The notes: generated by a model not told the origin, from the sequence alone. A stretch of 64,000 nt of DNA from Bacteroides faecis MAJ27 (GCF_900106755.1 NZ_FNNN01000003.1:186001-250000), one strand, 5' to 3'; positions 34,279 to 43,168 are shown, counted from the first letter of the stretch. Made by a program: numbers and translations.

Positions 34279-34302
34279 CTACACGAATTAGATAGAAACA
34301 AT

Positions 34303-35388
34303 ATGAAAATAACAATTGTTGCCGGGGCACGCCCCAATTTCATGAAAATAGCCCCTATCACGCGCGCTATCGAAGCCGCAAGAGGGCTGGGTAAAAGCAT
34401 TTCCTACCGTTTGGTATATACAGGCAGACGGGACGATACAAGTCTGGATGCTTCCCTGTTTTCGGATCTCGACATGAAAGCTCCCGACGTTTACCTCGGA
34501 GTGGAGAGCAGTAACCCCACCAGTCTGGCAGCCGGAATCATGATCGCTTTCGAGCAGGAACTGACGGAGAATCCGGCACATGTCGTTCTGGTAGTGGACG
34601 ACCTGACAGCAACCATGAGTTGTGCCATCGTAGCCAAGAAACAAGGAATCAAAGTAGCTCATCTGGTAGCCGGTACACGTTCGTTTGACATGAAGATGCC
34701 GAAGGAAGTGAACCGTATGATTACCGACGGAATATCCGACTATCTGTTTACCGCCGGCATGGTAGCCAACCGAAACCTGAATCAGACGGGTACGGAAAGC
34801 GAAAACGTTTATTACGTCGGCAACATTTTGGTAGACACTGTCCGCTTCAACCGGAACCGACTGCTTAAGCCGGTATGGTTCTCTGTTCTGGGACTTCAGG
34901 AAGGCAATTACCTCCTGCTCACCCTCAACCGACGCGTACTACTCAACAACAAAGAGAATCTGCGACAATTGATGGAAACTATGATCGAAAAAGCGGACGG
35001 TATGCCTATCGTGGCTCCCATGCACACCTATGTGCGCAATGCGGTCAAAGACCTCGGCATAGAAGCCCCGAATCTCCACATCATGCCTCCGCAGAATTAT
35101 CTTTTCTTCGGATACCTGATCAACAAAGCCAAAGGAATCATTACGGACTCCGGCAATGTAGCCGAAGAAGCTACGTTCCTCGGCATCCCTTGCATTACGC
35201 TCAATACGTATGCCGAACATCCGGAAACGTGGCGCGTAGGAACGAATGAACTGGTCGGTGAAGATCCGTCCGCACTCGCTCGGGCTATGGATACGCTGAT
35301 GAAAGGCGAATGGAAAAAAGGCGAACTTCCCGAACGCTGGGATGGTCGAACAGCCGAACGAATCGTACAGATTTTAACAAATAAATAA
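34303..35388 (+). CDS. WecB-like UDP-GlcNAc 2-epimerase homologue with altered active site
   Basis: 361 residues from the ATG at 34,303. The fold is that of non-hydrolysing UDP-N-acetylglucosamine 2-epimerase: VAGARPNFMKIAPI at the start and TDSGNVAEEATFLGIPC in the nucleotide-binding C-terminal domain. By alignment from memory with E. coli WecB, whose catalytic residues are Asp95, Glu117, Glu131 and His213, this protein keeps the Asp (Asp100, VVDDLTA). The others differ: Val122 (AHLVAGTR for H-V-E-A-G-L-R), Lys134 (MPKEVNR for P-E-E-A-N-R) and Asn209 (LLTLNRR for T-x-H-R-R). UDP-binding residues look intact. It may bind or modify a different nucleotide sugar. Stands alone, not in the polysaccharide operon. 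Confidence 0.82.
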   Translation: MKITIVAGARPNFMKIAPITRAIEAARGLGKSISYRLVYTGRRDDTSLDASLFSDLDMKAPDVYLGVESSNPTSLAAGIMIAFEQELTENPAHVVLVVDDLTATMSCAIVAKKQGIKVAHLVAGTRSFDMKMPKEVNRMITDGISDYLFTAGMVANRNLNQTGTESENVYYVGNILVDTVRFNRNRLLKPVWFSVLGLQEGNYLLLTLNRRVLLNNKENLRQLMETMIEKADGMPIVAPMHTYVRNAVKDLGIEAPNLHIMPPQNYLFFGYLINKAKGIITDSGNVAEEATFLGIPCITLNTYAEHPETWRVGTNELVGEDPSALARAMDTLMKGEWKKGELPERWDGRTAERIVQILTNK

Positions 35389-35398
35389 CGAAGGCAAT

Positions 35399-35430
35399 GA
35401 GTCCGGTTCATTTGTTATTGAACCGGACTC
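35399..35430 (+). terminator. Hairpin after the WecB-like gene
   Basis: A perfect 12-bp inverted repeat (GAGTCCGGTTCA and its complement) with an 8-base loop, 10 bases after the stop. It is followed by AACTGCTG, not a run of T, so it is a strong hairpin whose terminator role is likely but not certain. Confidence 0.65.
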
Positions 35431-35620
35431 AACTGCTGATTCGCATTCATACTTAATACCTAATACTACCGGAAAGCGAATGAAAAACGGGAGGAAATTC
35501 GGTAAAAAACAATGGGGGAAATATTACTTGATTTGAAAAACTAAAAGCTCTGCCCCCCCATGGATAGGGCGCAAAAACCCAATCAAAACCAGTAGAGAAG
35601 AGAAGAGTAGAGAAGAGTAT

Positions 35621-35649
35621 ATAATTCTATTCTAAAGAAATAGAATTAT
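35621..35649. repeat. 11-bp inverted repeat in a gene-free stretch
   Basis: ATAATTCTATT (35,621-35,631) and its exact complement (35,639-35,649) with a 7-base loop. It lies after a purine-rich tract of AGAGAAGAG repeats (35,591-35,620). The gap 35,389-36,247 contains no gene; it holds this hairpin, the preceding terminator, a roughly 210-bp repeat element, a 22-bp tandem array and a promoter. Confidence 0.6.
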
Positions 35650-35697
35650 TAAGAAAGAAAAGAAAGAATTTCGCCGCCGCCAATTTACTTTTTAAAC

Positions 35698-35911
35698 AGA
35701 CTAATCTGAAAAAACCGGTTGCTTTCAGATTATTTCTTTCCGTACAGAAATGAACTAAATTATAAATTGAGGATTAGGCACGGATTACACGGATTAACAC
35801 GGTTGTTTTACGTAATCATAGCACTAAAACCGTGAAATCCGTGTAATCCGTGCCTAAATATATTCTTTTCTGATTCGTATGGAGCTCAAACAGTTTTTGG
35901 AGACTGCCCCT
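35698..35911. mobile_element. MITE-like hairpin element, copy 1
   Basis: About 210 bases without an open frame. The core 35,747-35,870 matches 52,156-52,280 almost base for base (one substitution and a small difference in the right arm). Within the core, a perfect 21-bp inverted repeat (35,775-35,795 with 35,836-35,856, core GGCACGGATTACACGG) forms a long hairpin. The outer ends (AATCTGAAAAAACCGGTT on the left; the complement of CAGTTTTTGGAGACT on the right) are imperfect inverted repeats. Non-autonomous transposable elements look like this; no transposase is in the window. Boundaries are approximate. Confidence 0.65.
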
Positions 35912-36012
35912 TTTAAACAGGTATGAACGAATCTCCCATGCAAGGATGAATCAAACTTCTATTAAAGTATTCTACATACAAGTTATGATGGCTCCACATA
36001 CGGACCGAATTC

Positions 36013-36122
36013 TGTAAGCTCGGAGATGAAGGCTACTCACCACCGAGATGAAAGTAGCTCACCACCGAGGTGAAAGTAGCTCACCACCGAGGTGAAAATT
36101 ACTCACCACCGAGATGAGGATG
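36013..36122. repeat. Tandem array of 22-bp units, TCACC-ACCGA-RGTGA type
   Basis: Four good units start at 36,035, 36,057, 36,079 and 36,101, preceded by a degenerate one at 36,013; the period is exactly 22 bp. Each unit holds the core CTCACCACCGAGRTGA, itself a small inverted repeat (TCACC/GGTGA around ACCGA), followed by 6-7 variable bases. It ends about 100 bases before the -7 box of the next gene. 22 is not a multiple of three and no reading frame is present, so it is not coding. Confidence 0.8.
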
Positions 36123-36220
36123 ACGCAGAAATGAACAAAAATCAACGGCTGATTCGCTTAAATAACAAAAAACGATGGGTAAAAAAAGTTATATACTCTA
36201 TTTTACTCAGAGTTATTTGT

Positions 36221-36228
36221 TAACTTTG
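36221..36228 (+). promoter_or_regulatory. -7 box for the DUF5686 gene
   Basis: TAACTTTG, exact TAnnTTTG, 20 bases before the ATG at 36,248, leaving a very short leader. No clear -33 element. Confidence 0.6.
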
Positions 36229-36247
36229 CAGCCCTACTACGAACGTT

Positions 36248-38824
36248 ATGATACAACGATATAATAAAATAATAATACTGCTCTTAGTCGTATTTGCAGT
36301 TTCAAATGCTTTTGCGCAGCAAATAAAGGGGGTTGTAACTGATTCAGTCACTCATGAACCACTAATGTATATCTCTGTCTACTATCAAGACAAGAGAGAT
36401 ATGGGTACTGTCACCAATATTGACGGAGAATATAAGCTCGACGCACGAAGAAACGGTGGAACGCTTATTTTCTCTTCCATCGGATATGTCAGCAAAACTG
36501 TCAAAGTAGGCTCCGGAAATCAGACCGTCAATGTCAAACTCTCTCCGGACGATGTAATGCTCACTGAAGTAGTCGTAAAACCCCAGAAAGAAAAATATTC
36601 CCGAAAGAATAATCCGGCAGTTGAATTCATGAAGAAGGTAATCGAACACAAAAAAGCACAGGTGCTCGAAGTGAACGATTACTACCAGTACGACAAGTAC
36701 GAGAAAATGAAGATGTCCATCAACGACCTGACACCGGAGAAACTGGAAAGAGGTATCTACAAGAAATACTCATTCCTCAAAGATCAGGTAGAAGTATCGG
36801 AGACTACCAACAAACTGATTCTCCCGATCTCCGTGCAGGAGACGGCATCACAGACCATCTTCCGGAAAGACCCTGAAAGCAAAAAGACCATCATCAAAGG
36901 AAAGAACTCCAACGGTATCGAAGAGTTTTTCTCTACGGGAGACATGCTGGGGACTGTGCTGAAGGACGTTTTTGCAGATATCAACATCTACGACGATGAC
37001 ATCCGGCTGCTCCAACAGCGTTTCGTAAGTCCTATCGGCAACAATGCCATTTCCTTTTATAAGTACTATCTGATGGATACGCTGATGGTAGACAAGCGCG
37101 AATGCGTACATCTGACTTTCGTACCGCAGAACTCACAGGATTTCGGATTTACAGGACATCTTTATGTGCTGAAAGATTCGACCTATGCTGTTCAGAAGTG
37201 TACGATGAACCTGCCTAAAAAGAGTGGCGTCAACTTCGTCAACCGCATGGACATCGTGCAACAGTACGAGCAACTTCCTAACGGAAACTGGGTATTGGCA
37301 GATGACGACATGACAGTAGACCTTTCATGGAGCTCCAACAAAACAGCGGGAGGACTACAGGTAGAACGAACGACTAAATACAGCAATTATAAGTTTGACC
37401 CGATAGAGCAGCGGCTGTTCCGCCTGAAAGGCCCTGTGATCAAAGAAGCCGATATGCTTTCGAAGAGTGACGAATATTGGGCGAGTGTGCGCCAAGTACC
37501 GTTGACCAAGAAGGAAAGCAATATGGATGTATTCGTCAATCGTCTGGAACAAATCCCGGGATTCAAATATATCATCTTTGGTGCGAAAGCACTGATCGAG
37601 AACTTCGTGGAAACCGGTAGTAAAGACCATAAGAGTAAAGTGGATATCGGTCCTATCAACACGATGATTTCGAGCAACTACATCGACGGAACCCGCTTCC
37701 GCCTGAGTGGTATGACTACTGCCCACTTTGACAAACACTGGTTCCTGAGCGGATACGGAGCCTACGGTCTGAAAGATGAGAAGTGGAAATATAGCGGAAC
37801 GCTGACTTACTCTTTCAACAAACGGGATTATGTGGTGTGGGAATTCCCCAAACATTTCATATCTGCTACATACAGTTATGACGTAATGTCTCCGATGGAC
37901 AAGTTCCTGTTTACGGACAAAGACAACATCTTCCTTTCGATAAAAACAACGACAGTAGACCAGATGTCATATATGCGCGATGCCACCATCAACTACGAAC
38001 TCGAAACGCTTACGGGATTCGGAGTAAAAGCTATGCTCCGTCATCGAAACGACGAGCCTGCCGGCAAACTGGAATACCTGCGGAATGACGCTGCACAAAC
38101 CCGTGTGCATGATGTGACGACTTCCGAAGCAAGTGTGACGCTGCGTTATGCTCCGGGAGAGTCTTTTGTCAACTCCAAGCAGCGCCGTGTTCCGGTATCG
38201 CTGGACGCTCCTATCTTTACACTGACTCATGCCATGGGCTTCAAAGGCGTACTGGGTGGAGAATACAACTTCAACCGCACGGAAGCAAGCATCTGGAAAC
38301 GCTTCTGGCTTCCCGCTTCGTGGGGAAAGATAGACTGCAGCGTAAAAGCAGGTGCAGAATGGAATGTCGTCCCTTTCCCGTTATTGATTCTGCCGGAAGC
38401 CAACTTGTCATATATCACTCAACGTGAAACATTCTCCCTGATCAACAATATGGAGTTCCTGAACGACCGTTATGCATCCATGTCCCTTTCTTATGACATG
38501 AACGGAAAATTGTTCAACCGCATTCCGCTGATCAAGAATCTGAAATGGAGAGAGATGTTCCGTGTCCGCGCCTTGTGGGGAACATTGACCGACAAGAACA
38601 ATCCATTCAAGAGCAGCAATCCCGATCTCTTCCGCTTCCCGACACGCGACGGCAAGTTCACCAGCTTCGTGATGGACCCCAAAGTGCCGTATATCGAGGG
38701 AAGCATAGGTATCTACAACATTTTCAAGCTGCTGCACGTTGAATATGTACATCGTTTCACCTACCGTGACAACCCGGGTATCAATAAGAACGGTATTCGT
38801 TTCATGGTATTAATGGTATTCTAA
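36248..38824 (+). CDS. DUF5686 outer-membrane protein with carboxypeptidase-like regulatory domain
   Basis: 858 residues. A signal peptide (residues 1-24, NAFAQ) is followed by a CarboxypepD_reg-like domain (residues 25-110: VTDSVTHEPLMYISVYYQD, GTVTNIDGEYKLDA). A 350-residue DUF5686 region then leads into a C-terminal 400-residue beta-barrel with many aromatic strands and the terminal GIRFMVLMVF. The layout resembles TonB-dependent receptors, but there is no plug, so it is a distinct barrel family of Bacteroidetes with unknown substrate. It should lie in the outer membrane. The rarA gene starts 4 bases after the stop, an odd neighbour that may share its transcript. Confidence 0.88.
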   Translation: MIQRYNKIIILLLVVFAVSNAFAQQIKGVVTDSVTHEPLMYISVYYQDKRDMGTVTNIDGEYKLDARRNGGTLIFSSIGYVSKTVKVGSGNQTVNVKLSPDDVMLTEVVVKPQKEKYSRKNNPAVEFMKKVIEHKKAQVLEVNDYYQYDKYEKMKMSINDLTPEKLERGIYKKYSFLKDQVEVSETTNKLILPISVQETASQTIFRKDPESKKTIIKGKNSNGIEEFFSTGDMLGTVLKDVFADINIYDDDIRLLQQRFVSPIGNNAISFYKYYLMDTLMVDKRECVHLTFVPQNSQDFGFTGHLYVLKDSTYAVQKCTMNLPKKSGVNFVNRMDIVQQYEQLPNGNWVLADDDMTVDLSWSSNKTAGGLQVERTTKYSNYKFDPIEQRLFRLKGPVIKEADMLSKSDEYWASVRQVPLTKKESNMDVFVNRLEQIPGFKYIIFGAKALIENFVETGSKDHKSKVDIGPINTMISSNYIDGTRFRLSGMTTAHFDKHWFLSGYGAYGLKDEKWKYSGTLTYSFNKRDYVVWEFPKHFISATYSYDVMSPMDKFLFTDKDNIFLSIKTTTVDQMSYMRDATINYELETLTGFGVKAMLRHRNDEPAGKLEYLRNDAAQTRVHDVTTSEASVTLRYAPGESFVNSKQRRVPVSLDAPIFTLTHAMGFKGVLGGEYNFNRTEASIWKRFWLPASWGKIDCSVKAGAEWNVVPFPLLILPEANLSYITQRETFSLINNMEFLNDRYASMSLSYDMNGKLFNRIPLIKNLKWREMFRVRALWGTLTDKNNPFKSSNPDLFRFPTRDGKFTSFVMDPKVPYIEGSIGIYNIFKLLHVEYVHRFTYRDNPGINKNGIRFMVLMVF

Positions 38825-38828
38825 AACT

Positions 38829-40100
38829 ATGCAACCTCTAGCAGAACGGTTACGACCAAAGACATTGGATGATTATATCGGTCAGAAACATTTAGTTGGA
38901 CCGGGGGCTATCCTGCGCAAGATGATTGATGCGGGACGCATTTCTTCGTTTATCCTCTGGGGACCTCCGGGGGTAGGAAAAACCACGTTGGCTCAGATTA
39001 TCGCCAATAAGCTGGAAACTCCGTTTTATACGCTGAGTGCCGTGACTTCAGGAGTCAAGGACGTACGTGAAGTGATAGAACGTGCCAAGAGCAACCGCTT
39101 CTTCTCGCAATCCAGCCCGATTTTGTTTATTGATGAAATCCATCGGTTCAGCAAGTCTCAACAGGATTCTTTGCTGGGAGCAGTGGAAAATGGCACTGTG
39201 ACGCTGATCGGCGCAACGACCGAGAACCCGTCATTCGAAGTAATCCGCCCTCTCCTCTCCCGTTGCCAGCTTTATGTGCTCAAGTCTTTGGAAAAGGAAG
39301 ACTTACTGGAGCTTCTGCAACGCGCCATCGCTACCGATACGGTACTGAAAGAGCGGAAGATCGAACTCAAAGAAACGACAGCAATGCTGCGCTTCTCCGG
39401 TGGAGACGCCCGCAAATTGCTCAATATACTCGAACTTGTAGTAGAATCGGACACGGAAGAAACGGTAGTCATCACTGACGACATGGTAACCGAACGTCTG
39501 CAACAGAATCCGCTGGCTTATGATAAGGATGGAGAAATGCACTACGACATCATTTCTGCTTTTATCAAGTCCATTCGCGGCAGTGATCCCGATGGCGCTA
39601 TTTACTGGCTCGCCCGTATGGTAGAAGGTGGTGAAGATCCTGCTTTCATTGCACGAAGACTCGTAATCTCTGCTGCCGAAGATATAGGACTGGCCAATCC
39701 GAATGCCCTGCTACTGGCTAATGCCTGTTTTGAGACTCTAATGAAAATCGGTTGGCCCGAAGGACGTATCCCTTTGGCAGAAACAACCATTTATCTGGCA
39801 ACAAGTCCTAAAAGCAACTCGGCATACAGTGCCATCAACGATGCATTAGAGCTAGTGCGTTCTACCGGAAACTTACCCGTTCCCCTGCATTTGCGTAATG
39901 CTCCCACCAAACTGATGAAGCAACTGGGATACGGACAAGAATATAAGTACGCCCACAGCTATGAAGGTAATTTTGTGAAACAGCAATTCTTACCGGACGA
40001 ACTGAAAGAAAAACGAATCTGGCAACCACAGAATAATGCTGCGGAACAAAAGCATGCAGAACGGATGCAGCAGCTATGGGGAGAAAGATTCAAAAAATAA
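38829..40100 (+). CDS. rarA: Replication-associated recombination protein A (RarA/MgsA)
   Basis: 423 residues. AAA+ ATPase with Walker A GPPGVGKTT near residue 46, Walker B FIDEIHRFSKSQQDSLL, sensor 1 GATTENPSFEV and arginine finger LLSRCQLY, then the helical C-terminal tetramerisation part (ARRLVISAAEDIGLANP, LRNAPTKLMKQLGYG). This is the RarA/WRNIP1 group, which acts at stalled replication forks with SSB and RecA. Length close to the E. coli protein. Immediately downstream of the DUF5686 gene. Confidence 0.95.
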   Translation: MQPLAERLRPKTLDDYIGQKHLVGPGAILRKMIDAGRISSFILWGPPGVGKTTLAQIIANKLETPFYTLSAVTSGVKDVREVIERAKSNRFFSQSSPILFIDEIHRFSKSQQDSLLGAVENGTVTLIGATTENPSFEVIRPLLSRCQLYVLKSLEKEDLLELLQRAIATDTVLKERKIELKETTAMLRFSGGDARKLLNILELVVESDTEETVVITDDMVTERLQQNPLAYDKDGEMHYDIISAFIKSIRGSDPDGAIYWLARMVEGGEDPAFIARRLVISAAEDIGLANPNALLLANACFETLMKIGWPEGRIPLAETTIYLATSPKSNSAYSAINDALELVRSTGNLPVPLHLRNAPTKLMKQLGYGQEYKYAHSYEGNFVKQQFLPDELKEKRIWQPQNNAAEQKHAERMQQLWGERFKK

Positions 40101-40212
40101 GCCATAAATTAGCTGTTACACCACATGAATGAACTATTAATTTATGAGAGGATATGCTAATAGCTAATGCAAATAAGACAATAAGCAACTTATAATAACT
40201 AGTTAAATTGAA

Positions 40213-41169
40213 ATGAAAATAGTAGTTTTAGACGGCTTTGCCGCCAATCCCGGTGATTTATCATGGGAAGGTTTGAAAGCTCTCGGAGAATGTACCATTT
40301 ATGATCGTACTGCTCCCGAAGAAGTATTGGAACGCGCAGCCGGAGCTGAAGTGATTCTGACGAATAAAGTAATCATCAACGCCGATCACATGGCTGCTCT
40401 GCCCGAGCTGAAATATATCGGTGTACTCGCTACGGGATATAACGTAGTGGATACGGCAGCAGCAAAAGAGCGTGGCATCATTGTCACCAACATCCCCGCA
40501 TACAGCACAGCTTCTGTTGCACAAATGGTATTTGCGCATATTCTCAATATCTGCCAGCAAGTACAGCACCACTCGGAAGAAGTGCATAAAGGCCGCTGGG
40601 CAAACAACAAGGATTTCTGCTTCTGGGATACTCCGCTGATAGAGCTGAGAGACAAAAAAATCGGTCTCGTCGGATTGGGAAATACAGGATATACGACTGC
40701 TCGCGTTGCCATCGGCTTCGGCATGCAGGTATATGCTTTGACTTCAAAGTCTCACTTCCAGTTGCCGCCGGAAATCAAGAAAATGGATTTGGATCAGTTG
40801 TTCAGCGAGTGTGATATCATTAGCCTGCACTGCCCGCTCACTCCGGAAACTCATGAATTGGTGAATGCACGCCGCCTTGCTCTAATGAAGCCGAATGCTA
40901 TCTTGATCAATACAGGTCGTGGCCCATTGGTTAACGAACAAGACCTTGCAGATGCACTGAACAGTGGCAAGATTTATGCTGCCGGAGTAGATGTACTTTC
41001 TTCGGAACCTCCTCGTGCCGACAATCCGTTGCTGACTGCAAAGAACTGCTACATTACTCCGCATATCGCGTGGGCAAGCACAGAAGCTCGTGAACGTCTG
41101 ATGAATATTGCCATTAGCAATCTACAGGCTTATATCTCCGGAACACCGGAAAATGTAGTGAATAAGTAA
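40213..41169 (+). CDS. D-2-hydroxyacid dehydrogenase (glycerate/hydroxypyruvate type)
   Basis: 318 residues. NAD(P)-dependent dehydrogenase: the substrate half contains YIGVLATGYNVVD; the dinucleotide motif is VGLGNTGYTTARVA (G-x-G-x-x-G) near residue 155. The signature INTGRGPLVNEQDL holds the Arg-containing region, and the catalytic His is in TPHIAWASTEAR. The N-terminal FAANPGDLSWEGL is shared with enzymes annotated as glycerate dehydrogenase/hydroxypyruvate reductase, the most likely role, but closely related enzymes reduce other 2-oxo acids. Cytoplasmic. Monocistronic with a strong terminator; the 112-base region before it has no box I can support. Confidence 0.9.
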   Translation: MKIVVLDGFAANPGDLSWEGLKALGECTIYDRTAPEEVLERAAGAEVILTNKVIINADHMAALPELKYIGVLATGYNVVDTAAAKERGIIVTNIPAYSTASVAQMVFAHILNICQQVQHHSEEVHKGRWANNKDFCFWDTPLIELRDKKIGLVGLGNTGYTTARVAIGFGMQVYALTSKSHFQLPPEIKKMDLDQLFSECDIISLHCPLTPETHELVNARRLALMKPNAILINTGRGPLVNEQDLADALNSGKIYAAGVDVLSSEPPRADNPLLTAKNCYITPHIAWASTEARERLMNIAISNLQAYISGTPENVVNK

Positions 41170-41195
41170 AAGACTATATATTTGAATAATACGGA

Positions 41196-41230
41196 AAAGG
41201 CTGTTTCTTTTTTATTTTGAAACAGCCTTT
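41196..41230 (+). terminator. Terminator of the hydroxyacid dehydrogenase gene
   Basis: Perfect 12-bp inverted repeat (AAAGGCTGTTTC, 41,196-41,207 with 41,219-41,230), 11-base T-rich loop, beginning 26 bases after the stop. Confidence 0.85.
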
Positions 41231-41296
41231 ATACTCTAACCCATCTTACCATTCCTTAAAAGGAAATTAAATCTTATACTAATAAACCTCACGAAT

Positions 41297-41677
41297 ATGT
41301 TCGAATTAAAGTTTAACCTGAAAGGCACAATTAATAGAAAAGAGTTTCTGCTATCCATGATTCTGTCAATTATAAATTTCATTGTATGTCTGGCAATATC
41401 CATGATCGATCTATTTATACACTTTGGAGGCGATTACAAACCGGGAACCACACCTTCATTAAGTTTTTGGGGAGGAATCATTCTGTTTATAACTACAGTT
41501 ATGATTCTCATAACATTATGGTATTTTCTTGCACAATGTATGAAAAGATTGCGTGATATTTCGTTATCCGGTCTGTGGCTATTGGTATTAGTCGTTCCAA
41601 TAGCGAATATCTTCCTGTTAGTATATTTATTATTTGCCAAGAGTACTGACAATCCCCCAAAAGACATCTCTGCTTGA
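41297..41677 (+). CDS. DUF805 family membrane protein
   Basis: 126 residues. It starts FNLKGTINRKEFLLSM, the R-x-x-[YF] segment typical of DUF805, and has three membrane helices (about residues 20-42, 60-82 and 92-112). The conserved CMKRLRDISLSGLWLLV connects the last two. DUF805 proteins occur widely as small inner-membrane proteins with no assigned function. It stands alone between a terminator and the converging cydB gene. The 173-base gap after it contains an imperfect palindrome around 41,770-41,797 and nothing else notable. Confidence 0.88.
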   Translation: MFELKFNLKGTINRKEFLLSMILSIINFIVCLAISMIDLFIHFGGDYKPGTTPSLSFWGGIILFITTVMILITLWYFLAQCMKRLRDISLSGLWLLVLVVPIANIFLLVYLLFAKSTDNPPKDISA

Positions 41678-41850
41678 AACACGATAGATGAGTTACATAA
41701 AAGAAAAGCTATTACAGAGGATGTTATAATTAAAAGAACTCCCCTCATGTAAGTCAACTCCATATCATAGAAATTGCCTTATATAAGGGGAATTTCCGGT
41801 AAATCCCAATAAAATATTCAATCGGTTATTCCATTTAGGAAAAGTTATAT

Positions 41851-42993
41851 TCAATAAGAATGTCCTCCTTCATCCATCTCCTTCTCCGTAATCTTATGAC
41901 GGTCGATACTACGCCATGCATAGAATATGTAAGCTATCACGAACGGAACAAGAATAGAGACATAAGCCATGGTCTTCAGCGTAAATTCACTCGAACAGCT
42001 GTTAGCCAATGTCAGCGAACTTTGCAAGTCCGTATATGAAGGATAATAAGCAGTGTTATTATATCCGGCTACGAGTAACAAAGCCAAGACTGTCAGCACC
42101 GTACCTATCCCTGCAAACCAAATTCCTTTGTCGAAAGTCTTTTTCAGAACCGTCTTACCGATTCCAAAAAGTACCAATACTACACCTGTCAGGAAGATGA
42201 TCAGAACTACCGGCATTTCTATAAAGTTGATAAAGTATTTATAAGGCTGCATATAAACCTCCAATGTATCCGGATTGACAGCAAAACCGTCAGAAACCAA
42301 TGTACGGATTACAAATGCCAAAAAGAATACAAGGAAGAAAATAGTATTATTCAATACTGCACGACGGCATTTATCGGTCAGTTCCTTATCCGCTATACTA
42401 TTAATGAAATAGAGCGAACCCAACACACGTGCCAAAAAGAATACAGCCAGTCCGAGAATAACATTCCAGATATTAGTCAACGCGTCCAGTCCGTGCCATC
42501 CATTTCCCCAATGACTGATAACCGGCATAATCGTATCCGTCATATTCGCCTTATTGATATAGAAATCAGAACCGGTGAAGAAAGTAGCGACTGCTCCACC
42601 CAGCAACAGAGGTCCCACTACCCCATTAATTACCAAGAAAGTCTGATAGGTCTTTTTACCCAGCAAATTCCCTGCCTTGCTCTGGAACTCGTAACTCACA
42701 GCCTGCAACACAAAACTGAAAAGAATAATCATCCAAAGCCAGTAAGCCCCACCGAAACTGGTACTGTAAAACAACGGGAACGAAGCAAAGAAAGCACCTC
42801 CAAACGTTACCAGCGTAGTAAACGTAAATTCCCACTTACGCCCGGTAGAGTTCACCATCATCTTACGATGTTCCTCCGTCTTACCCAAACAGAACAACAA
42901 AGAATTTCCTCCCTGCACAAATAATAAAAACACAAGTATGGCCCCCAGCAAGGAAACGACCAGCCACCAATATTGTTGTAGAAATATATACAT
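41851..42993 (-). CDS. cydB: Cytochrome bd ubiquinol oxidase subunit II
   Basis: 380 residues with eight to nine membrane helices, typical of CydB. Conserved features include the N-terminal WLVVSLLGAILVFLLFVQGG, GRKWEFTFTTLVTFGGAFFA, and the later segment YPSYTDLQSSLTLANSCSS. CydB pairs with CydA to form the heme-containing quinol oxidase that reduces O2 to water in the inner membrane. In Bacteroides it allows use of nanomolar oxygen. It follows cydA in the same minus-strand operon, separated by a 161-base repeat-rich spacer. The last residues form a short cytoplasmic tail (EKEMDEGGHSY). Confidence 0.95.
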   Translation of the reverse strand: MYIFLQQYWWLVVSLLGAILVFLLFVQGGNSLLFCLGKTEEHRKMMVNSTGRKWEFTFTTLVTFGGAFFASFPLFYSTSFGGAYWLWMIILFSFVLQAVSYEFQSKAGNLLGKKTYQTFLVINGVVGPLLLGGAVATFFTGSDFYINKANMTDTIMPVISHWGNGWHGLDALTNIWNVILGLAVFFLARVLGSLYFINSIADKELTDKCRRAVLNNTIFFLVFFLAFVIRTLVSDGFAVNPDTLEVYMQPYKYFINFIEMPVVLIIFLTGVVLVLFGIGKTVLKKTFDKGIWFAGIGTVLTVLALLLVAGYNNTAYYPSYTDLQSSLTLANSCSSEFTLKTMAYVSILVPFVIAYIFYAWRSIDRHKITEKEMDEGGHSY

Positions 42994-43000
42994 AATATGT

Positions 43001-43168
43001 AAGTATTAAGTTTTAAGTATTAAGTATTAGCTCAAGTAATAAGCAATATATAGTATCAAGTAATAAGTAATAGATAATAAGTAACAACGTCAACCACGAT
43101 GACAAATCAGCCAGCAGCTACGATTAATACTTAATACTTATTACTTAATACCTGTTACCTATTACTTA
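43001..43168. repeat. AAGTATTAAGTA-type repeats between cydA and cydB
   Basis: The spacer is filled with variants of AAGTATTAAGTA and AAGTAATAAGTAATA. The left block (43,001-43,085) and the right block (43,123-43,168) are in inverted orientation and can pair over about 28 bases with few mismatches, leaving a 37-base GC-richer loop. Short copies of the same motif occur at 35,448-35,468, 48,629-48,650 and 50,962-50,976, all between genes. The right block overlaps the final codons of cydA. Confidence 0.7.

Noticed and set aside
34221-34400. 60-residue N-terminal extension of the TRIC-type channel
   Set aside because: It would cross the divergent promoter and the start of the WecB-like gene; family members begin close to the MPTFVQILDFIG segment.
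36013-36122. CRISPR array
   Set aside because: Units repeat every 22 bp with only 6-7 variable bases; CRISPR repeats of 24-47 bp with spacers of about 30 bp are not present, and there are no cas genes. The same applies to the arrays at 61,988 and 62,094.
41770-41797. Imperfect palindrome around CCTTATATAAGG as the cydB terminator
   Set aside because: The stem has mismatches and no run of T follows on either strand; too weak to call.
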